From NCBI GenBank assembly GCA_049698695.1, contig JBAVYH010000003.1, positions 1 to 64,000 of the forward strand: 64,000 nt of DNA, written 5' to 3'. The notes below the pieces were generated by a model. That model was not told where the DNA came from. It ran no database searches and saw nothing but the letters and a program-made list of their open reading frames with translations. The position numbers were made by a program, and so were the translations under genes. Positions 50,368 through 57,891 of the stretch are shown here, piece after piece. The DNA comes from Bog-375 sp049698695 (GTDB taxonomy: Bacteria > Acidobacteriota > Terriglobia > Bryobacterales > Bryobacteraceae). Numbering within the stretch: the stretch's first letter is position 1; every line of letters starts with the position of its first letter.

Positions 50368-51066
50368 TCAGATGACCACGGCCAGCGCGCGGAAAATCGC
50401 CTCCGCAGCCTGCTCCGACCACAGGCTCAAATAGCTTCCCAGCGAGGTGGCAACCATCAGCACCACCAGCAGCAGAAAGCCGGCGCGCGCGATCTCCCGG
50501 TAAAGGGCGATCGGGATGCGCGCAGCCAACAGCAGCTTGGAGCCATCGAGCGGCGGCACCGGCAGCAGGTTGAACAGTGCCAGATAGAGACTCAAGAGCA
50601 CGCCGCGTTGCGCAAACCAGGACACGCCGGGCGCGCTGCGGGCGGCGACCATGGCGACCGCTGCCAGCAGCACGGCCATCACGACATTGCTGGCCGGGCC
50701 GGCGAGTGCCACCGCCGCCAGGCCGTTCAGACCGCCGCGCAGCTTCGCAGGATTGGTGGAAACGGGCCGCCCCCAGCCGAGGAAGCCGGCGCCCGTCAGC
50801 GAGGTCACAAACGGCAACAGGGCGGTGCCGATCCAATCCACGTGGGCCAGCGGATTGAGCGTGACGCGCCCATCATTGCGCGGCGTGTCGTCGCCCAAGC
50901 GGGTGGCTACCCAAGCGTGAGCGAACTCATGCGGCGCGGTGAGCATCCACAGCAGCAGGACATTGGTCAACGCATATTGAATTTGTGCGAGATGCAGTGT
51001 GTCTCCATTTGCGGCCGGTTCACCCGCGCCGCGCCACGGCCGCCCACAGCAACAGCAAGGCGGCAA
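50368..51066 (-). CDS. Site-2 protease homologue (peptidase M50)
   Basis: The product of up to 232 residues is a polytopic zinc protease of the short rhomboid-like M50 group. HEFAHAW is the HExxH zinc motif, and the third ligand segment is NLLPVPPLDGSKLL. GRVTLNPLAHVDWIGTALLPF is typical of this group. Substrate unknown. The 5' end is uncertain: the TTG at 51066 adds a Cys/Gly-rich stretch of doubtful reality, and a start nearer 50975 (ALTNVLLL) would be closer to usual length. Confidence 0.85.
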   Translation of the reverse strand: MPPCCCCGRPWRGAGEPAANGDTLHLAQIQYALTNVLLLWMLTAPHEFAHAWVATRLGDDTPRNDGRVTLNPLAHVDWIGTALLPFVTSLTGAGFLGWGRPVSTNPAKLRGGLNGLAAVALAGPASNVVMAVLLAAVAMVAARSAPGVSWFAQRGVLLSLYLALFNLLPVPPLDGSKLLLAARIPIALYREIARAGFLLLVVLMVATSLGSYLSLWSEQAAEAIFRALAVVI

Positions 51067-51501
51067 CCGCCAACACCGAGACTATTGCGGTGATTCCGAT
51101 AGCTTGATTGTAGCCTGGGACAGATTTTGTCCCGCGGCTCGAGTTTCCACATTTCCGGGCGTTCGGCGGCGGCTCGCTCTGGCCACCCAATCGTGCTGTT
51201 TTGTATTAAGGCACGGCTTCAGCCACACTAGAGCCAGGTCTGCGGCAAACCGCCGCACCGGCATTTGTCCGCTCCCTCCCGCAAGCACCTGATTTCCGAT
51301 TCCCAGGAGTAATAGTAATGGTGGGGTATGAGAGCGAATTATCCTCGGCCCGGAGATTCTTCTATCCCCTTGATTCCTGGGGCGCGACATAGTTATTGGC
51401 AGCCCTTCGGCGCCCAAAGAACAGCCCGTGGTCCGGCTACAACCCCTAGAACCTTTGGGGCTTCTGCTCATGCCGGTCCTCAATCTACACTCGGACTTGT
51501 A
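51067..51501. other. Intergenic stretch before the PEP-CTERM gene
   Basis: This 435-bp stretch holds no gene I can support. AAGGCACGGCTTCAGCC (about 51211-51227) resembles a dispersed hairpin repeat with a degenerate second arm. The sequence from 51300 on is lower in GC than its surroundings, and the CCCTTCGGCGCCC and CCCCTAGAACCTTTGGGG stretches near 51403 and 51446 could fold. It may be an unusually long 5' leader. Confidence 0.35.
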
Positions 51502-52248
51502 ATGGATGTTTTCCATCCATGCCGGCGCACGTTTCATCTGTTCGCGGCTGCGATTCTGGCGTGCGGAATCGCCACCGCAGACACGATTGTCGCCAATATT
51601 GACACGAGCCTCGGGGAAGAAAACGCCTTGTGGCTCAACATACCTGCATACAATGGCGGCCCGGGCGCGGACACTGAGCTCTACTTTGCCGGCGTGCTCG
51701 AGATCCAGCTCACCAACAGCAACGGAACGGTGGACCGCGACACCATGTGTGTCGACCTCTTCACCGATATTTATGTGGGTCAGGCCTACGGCACCTCCGT
51801 CGATCTGCCGAGCCAGGTACTCCCACCCCAAAGCCCGGCCGCTCTCGAGCAAATCGCCTGGCTGTTGGACAACGTAACGCCGACGACGCCGGAGGAGGGC
51901 GCGGCGTTGCAGGTCGCCATCTGGAAAATCGAAGTGGACGGCGGAGGCTCATTCACAACCGGCCAGGTGCAGCAACCGGCGAGCAGCAACGACATGACCC
52001 CGATCACTCAGGCAGTGCTCAGCGACGCGCAAGCCTACTTGAGCGCCAGCGTCGGCCAGTCTTCCGACTCCGCCTTCGTCTATGAGAACGTCAGTCTTTC
52101 CGACGGCAGTCCGGCGCAAACGTTGGAGGGGCTGGAATTTCTAGATAACGGCCCTCAGCCCGCACCGGAGAGTTCCACCTTTGTGCTGGCCGGCGTGGCG
52201 CTGCTCGCTTTGGGGCGCACGGCCCGGCGCAAGCTGGGGAGCCGCTAA
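51502..52248 (+). CDS. PEP-CTERM-sorted exported protein
   Basis: The 248-residue product has a signal peptide (to about residue 26, ATADTI) and a mature beta-rich region with a single Cys. The C-terminus is typical of PEP-CTERM: APESSTFVLAGVALLALGRTARRK, with a short PEP-like motif (here PES), a hydrophobic segment and a basic tail. Such proteins are processed by an exosortase and often associate with the cell surface or exopolysaccharide. No exosortase is in view. Mature sequence unrecognised. Confidence 0.85.
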   Translation: MDVFHPCRRTFHLFAAAILACGIATADTIVANIDTSLGEENALWLNIPAYNGGPGADTELYFAGVLEIQLTNSNGTVDRDTMCVDLFTDIYVGQAYGTSVDLPSQVLPPQSPAALEQIAWLLDNVTPTTPEEGAALQVAIWKIEVDGGGSFTTGQVQQPASSNDMTPITQAVLSDAQAYLSASVGQSSDSAFVYENVSLSDGSPAQTLEGLEFLDNGPQPAPESSTFVLAGVALLALGRTARRKLGSR

Positions 52249-52296
52249 CTCCAGGCCGCCGGCCAAACGCCCAAAACGGACAAGCCTGCGCCCTCG

Positions 52297-53742
52297 CTAC
52301 GGCACTCGATAAAACCGGAATTCGTGTTTCCGGTCGCGGAAGTCCAACAACGAGGGGGCTGGGTGCGATGCCAGCCAGCGCCGGCCGTCGGGGTCTGTGG
52401 ACAGGAAATCATATGCCGTCGCCTCCAGCCACAGCGGCTGGCCTCGTTGCCGCGCATCCGTAAGGCTCCGGTCCAAGCGGCCGAGATCCATTTTGTCGAG
52501 CCCGATCCAGGCGGCCTGCTGATTGAAGTAGCTGATGGTCCACAAGTCCGGATGGAAAGTGTGGAACGCAATCGGCGTGCCCGGCGGCCAGTTCGCGTGT
52601 TGCGCCAGTGCAAACCGCAGCGGCGGATTGTTCTCGACGCGCGATTGCGGGTAAATTGCAAACGTCAGGTTCCAGAGAAATAGCACGCCGCAGATCGTCC
52701 AGGGCAAGAGACGATCCGCCCTGGCACGCTCCATGGCGCAGCACAGGGCGAGCACCAGCGGCGCCAGGTAGAACAGACGGTAGAACGTGTTCTGCGGCAT
52801 CCAGACGAACAGGAACGCCGCGTATACGCCGACCCACAGCAGCAGGTCCTTTGGCGGAACGCGAAACCGAAGCGAGCCGGCGCGCTTCCAGCCCACCGCC
52901 AATTCCAGCGCGCAGGCAACCAGGGCTGCAGCCCCGATGATGGTGACCGGTTCCAGCCTCACCTGGTCGAGTCTGCCCCCGAAGAAGAGACGCAGCGTGC
53001 CCCCGAGCGTCAGGAGTAAGTCGCGCATTGGCTGCCACGAAAACGAGGCATCCGGCGCATGCGCCATCACCCATCCGGCCAGGCCGGCAACGCTGAATCG
53101 TCCACACACCGTGCGATAAGCCAAAGCGTATGCGACGGCCGTCGGCCCCAGCGAGCACGCCGCATAGGAGACGGCCTTCTTCGTTTCCTTCAGCCTCCAC
53201 AGCGCTATCGGCAGATAGAGAAAGGCCAGTTCGTGAAACAGCATCGCCGCTGCGTGCGTCACCCCCGCCAAAACCACGCTGCGCCTGGTTTCGAGCAGGT
53301 CGTTCGCGCACAACAATAAGAAGATTGAGGGAATGTACGCATCGGCGTCGGTCGAAAACTTCCACCAGGTGGCGGCGAAAGCGAACGCCAGCGCGCCCGC
53401 AATGGCGGCGTTCGCCGGAATGTTCCTGCGACGCAGCGACCGATAGACGAGAGCCACGCAGGCGCCAGCCAGCAGGCTGTTGACGAACTGCACCAGGAAC
53501 AGCGCGCGTGTCCTGAGCCCGATCAGCAGCGCCGCATGGTACAGCCACACGCAGGCCGCGGTATAGATCAGATGATTCGGGTGCAGGGTGTCGCGGAGCG
53601 GGAGTTGCTTCTCGACGTTGATGGCAAACGCCACCCCGTCCCAGTAGTAATTCCGCGTCGGCAGCAACAGGTAAACGGCGAGCGGCAGCGCCAGCCACAG
53701 CCGGCCCCATCGTACCGCGTCGTGATTTCCCGGCGCCGCCAC
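52297..53742 (-). CDS. Polytopic membrane protein of unknown function
   Basis: The 481-residue product has about ten hydrophobic segments. TRNYYWDGVAFAIN (with an acidic Asp in the first loop) and HPNHLIYTAACVWLYHAALL are conserved-looking and reminiscent of PMT/GT-C enzymes, though I cannot assign it. A soluble C-terminal part contains FHTFHPDLWTISYF. GTG 53742 is the likely start (GAGAGCGA upstream). It follows ribA by 25 bp on the same strand and is probably co-transcribed, without an obvious functional link. Confidence 0.75.
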   Translation of the reverse strand: MAAPGNHDAVRWGRLWLALPLAVYLLLPTRNYYWDGVAFAINVEKQLPLRDTLHPNHLIYTAACVWLYHAALLIGLRTRALFLVQFVNSLLAGACVALVYRSLRRRNIPANAAIAGALAFAFAATWWKFSTDADAYIPSIFLLLCANDLLETRRSVVLAGVTHAAAMLFHELAFLYLPIALWRLKETKKAVSYAACSLGPTAVAYALAYRTVCGRFSVAGLAGWVMAHAPDASFSWQPMRDLLLTLGGTLRLFFGGRLDQVRLEPVTIIGAAALVACALELAVGWKRAGSLRFRVPPKDLLLWVGVYAAFLFVWMPQNTFYRLFYLAPLVLALCCAMERARADRLLPWTICGVLFLWNLTFAIYPQSRVENNPPLRFALAQHANWPPGTPIAFHTFHPDLWTISYFNQQAAWIGLDKMDLGRLDRSLTDARQRGQPLWLEATAYDFLSTDPDGRRWLASHPAPSLLDFRDRKHEFRFYRVP

Positions 53743-53767
53743 TCGCTCTCGACGTGGGAACGCCCGC

Positions 53768-54394
53768 CTAAAACCCTTCCAGCAGGTGCCCCATCTTTTC
53801 CTTCTTGGTGCGGAGATACGCTTCGCGCGTATCGATCACGTGAGCCAGGCACGGCACCCGCTCCACCACGCGCACGCCGGCGCTTTCGACGGCCTCGACT
53901 TTTTCCGGGTTGTTGGAGAGCAGGCGGATTTCGCGCAGGCCGAAGTAGCGCAGAATCGCTCCCGGCAGCGCGTAGCTGCGCAGGTCGGAATCGAAGCCGA
54001 GTTGCTCGTTGGCCTCCACCGTGTCCGCGCCCTGGTCCTGCAATTCGTAGGCGCGCAGTTTGTTGAGCAGGCCAATACCGCGCCCTTCCTGGCACTCGTA
54101 GATCAGCAGGCCGCGGCCCTCGCGCGCAATGCTCTCGAGCGCAATCTCCAGTTGCGCGCGGCAATCGCAGCGCAAGCTATGAAAAACGTCGCCGGTCAGG
54201 CATTGGGAATGGATGCGAACCAGCGGCGCCTCGCCGGCCAGATCGCCCAGTTTCAAGGCGACGGCTTCGTCGTGACCGTCATCGTCCCGGCCGGAGTAAC
54301 CACCCCGAAAACCGTAGATGCGGAATGCGCCGAACTCGGTCGGAAAGTCCGCTTCGGCCACTTTTTCGAGCGGCGCCGCGGAGTTACTCTTCAT
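53768..54394 (-). CDS. ribA: GTP cyclohydrolase II
   Basis: The 208-residue product catalyses the first step of riboflavin synthesis from GTP. The zinc motif CLTGDVFHSLRCDCR gives the three Cys ligands, and IYECQEGRGIGLLNK and YALPGAILRYFGL are family signatures. It is the stand-alone GCHII type, not fused to DHBP synthase. Divergent from a LytS-type kinase gene over a 53-bp promoter region. Confidence 0.96.
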   Translation of the reverse strand: MKSNSAAPLEKVAEADFPTEFGAFRIYGFRGGYSGRDDDGHDEAVALKLGDLAGEAPLVRIHSQCLTGDVFHSLRCDCRAQLEIALESIAREGRGLLIYECQEGRGIGLLNKLRAYELQDQGADTVEANEQLGFDSDLRSYALPGAILRYFGLREIRLLSNNPEKVEAVESAGVRVVERVPCLAHVIDTREAYLRTKKEKMGHLLEGF

Positions 54395-54422
54395 GATTCG
54401 TTAGGGGAACCCTTACTCCTTC

Positions 54423-54434
54423 CATTATAATGGC
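54423..54434 (+). promoter_or_regulatory. Palindromic -10-like element before the kinase gene
   Basis: CCATTATAATGG is a perfect 12-bp palindrome containing TATAAT (54426-54431), 16 bases before the ATG at 54448. A similar palindromic ATTATAAT is also seen within the gene, at about 54644. It may be a promoter, an operator, or both. Confidence 0.4.
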
Positions 54435-54447
54435 TTCCGGCACCTAA

Positions 54448-55773
54448 ATGCTGCAAGGCTACCTGGTTTCGCTGTTGGTCAAGCTGGCCACCATGGCCGC
54501 CATCGCGAGCATTCTGGCGCGATCCAACCGCTTCAAAGCCATGTTGATGCGGGAAAACCGCACGCTCGGCCAGAGGCTGGAATTGGCGATATGGCTGAGC
54601 GTCGTCTTCGGCGCCAGCGTCGCCACCCGCGTCGCGGGACATCATTATAATGGCGCCGACCTGGGTCTGGAGGGCAGCCTGCTGGCGGGCATCCTGGGCG
54701 GTTACGTCACCGGCCTGGTTTCCGGAGTGCTCGTCTCCCTGCCCGCACTTTTCCCCGGCCGCGAGTTGCTCACACTGCCGCTGCTAGCCGGCGTGGGCGT
54801 GCTGGGCGGCCTGGTGCGCGACCTGGCACCGGACCCGGAAGAGATCTGGCGTTTCTCCCCGTACTTCGATCTCAACATCTGGCGTTTCTTCAAGGAGAGC
54901 CGCAACTACCAGCGCACCGCCTTCCACCTGCTCCTGTTTGCCGCCATACTGGTGGCGGAATTTCTGCGCCAGATCCTCGCTCAATCCAACCTGGGCCGCG
55001 ACGCCGGAGTGAGCGTCTTCCGCCTGTTCCCGCCGGGCATGGGCAATTCTCTGACCTGGGTGGCGCTCTACCTGACGACGGTTTTCGCGGTCACCATACC
55101 GCTGAAGATCTGGAACAACACCCGCAACGAGAAGAAACTCGAGGAACAGCAGCGCCTGCTTGTGGAAGCCCGCCTGTCCGCCCTCACCAGCCAGATCAAC
55201 CCCCACTTTCTGTTCAACACCCTCAACTCCGTTTCGTCGCTCATTCGCACCGATCCCAACCAGGCGCGGGTGATGGTGGTGAGGCTATCCAAGGTGCTGC
55301 GGCGCCTGCTGCGCAAACACGAAAACTTCAGCAGCCTGCGCGAGGAGTTGAGCTTCATCGAAGATTACCTGGCGATCGAGGTGGTGCGTTTCGGCGATAA
55401 GCTGCGGTTCGAAAAAGACGTGGCCGAAGACACGCTCGACATGCTGGTGCCCAGCATGCTCCTGCAGCCGCTGGTGGAGAACTCCATCAAGCATGGGCTC
55501 AGCAGCAAAGTGGAAGGTGGCACCATCCGGATCCGCACCCGCCGCAGCGGATCGCGTGTCGAACTGCTGGTGGAGGACGACGGCGTGGGCATCCCAGAAG
55601 AGAAACTGGCCACGGTCCTCGACCAGGGCATCGGCGTCAGCAACGTGCACGAACGCCTGAAGGTGCTGTTCGGCAACGACTATCGCATGTGGATCGAAAG
55701 CCAGCCCGGGCAGGGCACCCGCGTACAGATCGAGGTACCCGAACTGGAAACCAACCTGGCGGCAGTTTCATAA
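54448..55773 (+). CDS. LytS/YehU-type sensor histidine kinase
   Basis: The 441-residue product has five to six membrane segments at the N-terminus (5TM-5TMR_LYT-like, with GSLLAGILGGYVTGLVSGVLVSL). The His_kinase box SQINPHFLFNTLNSVSSLI carries the phospho-accepting His. LLQPLVENSIKHGLSS, VEDDGVGIP and GIGVSNVHERL form the ATP-binding HATPase domain. No LytR-type response-regulator gene follows; a methyltransferase gene does. The stimulus is unknown. Confidence 0.93.
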   Translation: MLQGYLVSLLVKLATMAAIASILARSNRFKAMLMRENRTLGQRLELAIWLSVVFGASVATRVAGHHYNGADLGLEGSLLAGILGGYVTGLVSGVLVSLPALFPGRELLTLPLLAGVGVLGGLVRDLAPDPEEIWRFSPYFDLNIWRFFKESRNYQRTAFHLLLFAAILVAEFLRQILAQSNLGRDAGVSVFRLFPPGMGNSLTWVALYLTTVFAVTIPLKIWNNTRNEKKLEEQQRLLVEARLSALTSQINPHFLFNTLNSVSSLIRTDPNQARVMVVRLSKVLRRLLRKHENFSSLREELSFIEDYLAIEVVRFGDKLRFEKDVAEDTLDMLVPSMLLQPLVENSIKHGLSSKVEGGTIRIRTRRSGSRVELLVEDDGVGIPEEKLATVLDQGIGVSNVHERLKVLFGNDYRMWIESQPGQGTRVQIEVPELETNLAAVS

Positions 55774-55791
55774 TCGTTTGAGGAGAACCGT

Positions 55792-56478
55792 TTGCCCAGA
55801 CTAGAAGAACTGGTAAGCCAGTGGCCCGCCGGCGGGTTGCCGATGACGCTGGCCCAGCGGACGCGCCGCGTTTACGATCATCTCGCGGCGGTGTATCCGC
55901 TTTCCACCATGCTGTTCCATTCGCGCGCCCATCGCCGCGCCCTGGTCCGTTCCGGGGTGCGCGACGGCATGAACGTGCTGGAGGCCGCCACCGGCAGCGG
56001 CGAAATGTTCCGCCGCCTAGTAAAGGTGAATCCGGCCGGCGCCACCATCGGCTTCGATTTGTCGCCCAACATGGCGGCCCGCACCGGCCGCCTGGCGCGG
56101 CGTCGCTTCCCCGCCGCCCGAACTCTGTGCCAGGCCGTAGATGCGCGCCAGATGCCCTTCCGCAACGAGACCTTCGATGCGGTGTTCTGCTGTTATCTGC
56201 TCGAGCTGCTCTCGGGCGACGATATCGCCCGCACCATCGCCGAGTTTCATCGCGTGCTGCGGCCCGGCTGCAGGCTCACCCTGGTGTTGATCGGCCAGAA
56301 CACGGCCGTCTTCAACTCCGTCTATAAAGTGCTCGGCCGGCTCGCTCCCGCCTTCTGGGGCCGCCAAGTGGAGCACAGGGTGCCCGAACTCATCGAGTCG
56401 GCGCAGTTTCGGTTGCTTGACGACCACTTTGTCCGCCAGATTTTTTATCCTTCGCGCGTGCTGGTCGCGCAAAAATGA
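55792..56478 (+). CDS. SAM-dependent methyltransferase, UbiE/COQ5-like
   Basis: The 228-residue product has the class I Rossmann motif VLEAATGSGEMFRRL, a FDLSPNMAARTGRLA second motif and VFCCYLLELLSGDDI, followed by FHRVLRPGCRLTLVL. It resembles small methyltransferases of quinone, lipid or xenobiotic type, but no substrate can be named. The TTG start at 55792 has AGGAG six bases upstream. It lies 18 bp after the LytS-type gene, so the two may be co-transcribed. Confidence 0.88.
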   Translation: MPRLEELVSQWPAGGLPMTLAQRTRRVYDHLAAVYPLSTMLFHSRAHRRALVRSGVRDGMNVLEAATGSGEMFRRLVKVNPAGATIGFDLSPNMAARTGRLARRRFPAARTLCQAVDARQMPFRNETFDAVFCCYLLELLSGDDIARTIAEFHRVLRPGCRLTLVLIGQNTAVFNSVYKVLGRLAPAFWGRQVEHRVPELIESAQFRLLDDHFVRQIFYPSRVLVAQK

Positions 56479-56533
56479 ATCGTCGCGCGGCCTGTCAAGG
56501 CTGCTGAGCCGAGAGTCATCTCGGCTTTTCTTC
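56475..56533 (+). repeat. Terminator-like dispersed repeat, copy 1
   Basis: A GCCGAGA-GTCA-TCTCGGC stem (56508-56525) followed by TTTTC lies just after the methyltransferase stop codon. Nearly the same 57-bp unit recurs at 56963-57018 and inverted at 57818-57892, so it is both a terminator-like hairpin and a repeat. Confidence 0.75.
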
Positions 56534-56580
56534 GGGAACGAGTCGCCCCGTGGGGCTGCTGCAGAACGGTGGTTGAGCGC

Positions 56581-56964
56581 ATGGAACGAGTGAATGGCAT
56601 CGGAGGTTTGTTCTTTGGTGCCCGGGATCCTGCTGGGCTTGGCCAATGGTACCGCGACCATCTCGGCATAGCCCTGGTACCCGTCAACTATGAGGACCCG
56701 CCCTGGCAGCAGCAAGCCGGGCCCACCGCGTTCGCCCCGTTTCCCGAAACCACCACATATTTTGGCGACGCCGGCAAAGCCTGGATGGTCAACTTCCGCG
56801 TTACGAACCTTGATGCTATGACGGCCTAACTGCGCGCCGCCGGCATCGCAATCGACGTGGACCCGCAAGTCTATCCCAATGGCCGATTCGCCCGTCTGCA
56901 CGACCCCGAAGGCAACCCTATCGAGTTGTGGGAACCGGGCGGCCACGATGCGCCGGGCTTGTGA
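56581..56964 (+). pseudogene. VOC/glyoxalase-family gene broken by a stop codon
   Basis: ATG 56581 opens a VOC-fold protein (GGLFFGARDPAGLGQWYRDHLG). It reads to DAMTA, where a TAA (56827-56829) interrupts, and then continues in the same frame as LRAAGIAIDVDP, NGRFARLHDPEGNPIELWEP and the TGA at 56962-56964. The TAA is one base from CAA (Gln), the usual residue, so this is a single nonsense change. The gene lies exactly between copies 1 and 2 of the terminator-like repeat. Unless suppressed, the product is truncated. Confidence 0.85.
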
Positions 56965-57018
56965 ATCGTGGCGCAGCCTGTCAGGCTGCTGAGCCGAGAG
57001 TCGTCTCGCCTTTTCTTC
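56963..57018 (+). repeat. Terminator-like dispersed repeat, copy 2
   Basis: GAATCGTGGCGCAGCCTGTC and a GCCGAGA-GTCGTCTCG hairpin match copy 1 with few changes, at the end of the VOC pseudogene. Direct orientation to copy 1. Confidence 0.7.
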
Positions 57019-57122
57019 AAGGCGCATATCGGAAACAATCCCGAGACGGCCGGTGCGCGGGTTCCGTCGCACGCTGGAGACTCATTCAGCGAGATGGGGA
57101 CACGGCCAAGTGACCCCCTGAG

Positions 57123-57671
57123 ATGGAGTTCCCGGTAACGCCACCTACCTGGATGTTGTGCATGGCGGTAGCATCGGATGTGAGCTATCGCAAATGGCAT
57201 TCGCCTGTCGTCGGTAAGTCCGTAACACAAGTCTGGGAAGGCTATGCGGCCCGGTTGTTCATCTCCTTTGGTCAACTCACTCTGTCAGATTACACGCGCC
57301 GGGACGGATCTCCCGGCAGGCCTCACGGCAAATTTGAACTCACGAACATGTCGAGCCTCTCTGGGTGGAAGATCTCTCTGAATCACCATGAGCTGGCGAG
57401 TTCGGGCTCACCGGAAAGACGGCGTGAGAGAGCGTTACAAGGACTCGCGGGAAAGCGGTTACTCTCACTCGAGATAGACGCGAAGTCGCTTGCAACGATT
57501 CTGACATTCTACCGAGGGTGCATCATCGTCACGAAAAGCCTCGCAGGCAGCCGAGAACAAACTCCACATTGGTCGTTACGGATCTCGGAACATAACTGGC
57601 CACCGGTTGTCTTGATGGGTACAGGATATCGCTGGCGAATGGAGAACCGGCGTCTCCGACTCGGCAGATGA
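57123..57671 (+). CDS. Orphan hypothetical protein in the repeat islet
   Basis: The 182-residue frame (ATG 57123) has a soluble composition with conserved-looking pieces (VGKSVTQVWEGYAARLFISFGQLT and RRDGSPGRPHGKFEL). I do not recognise a named family. GC content and codon use are lower than in neighbours, and it is enclosed by inverted copies of the terminator-like repeat, which suggests acquisition. The upstream 60 bases (GGGGACACGGCCAAGTGACC) could be the end of a lost element. It may be a true gene or a remnant. Confidence 0.5.
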   Translation: MEFPVTPPTWMLCMAVASDVSYRKWHSPVVGKSVTQVWEGYAARLFISFGQLTLSDYTRRDGSPGRPHGKFELTNMSSLSGWKISLNHHELASSGSPERRRERALQGLAGKRLLSLEIDAKSLATILTFYRGCIIVTKSLAGSREQTPHWSLRISEHNWPPVVLMGTGYRWRMENRRLRLGR

Positions 57672-57891
57672 ATCCCGGAACGATTGGAACGATTCGCCCT
57701 CAAACCACGGACCGATAGCCTATTGGACGAAAAACGCGGTCACCGGAAAGTACGAGGAAGCCAGCTTGACGTGTAGCCGCCAACTAGGAAACTGACCCAA
57801 TACACAGCGGGCCACCTGTATCGAAATGCGGCCCGGAAAAGCCGAGATGACTCTCGGCTCGGCCGGCTTGACAGCCGGCGCCACGCGTCGC
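57672..57891. repeat. Gene-free region with inverted copy 3 of the terminator-like repeat
   Basis: 57818-57891 contains GCCGAGATGACTCTCGGC plus the GACAGCC flank in the reverse orientation of copies 1 and 2. The remaining sequence, including AACTGACCCAATACACAG at about 57790, holds no gene I can support. Confidence 0.65.

Noticed and set aside
57040..57122. Insertion-sequence end near GGGGACACGGCCAAGTGACC
   Set aside because: Only resemblance; there is no matching inverted copy, no target-site duplication and no transposase fragment.
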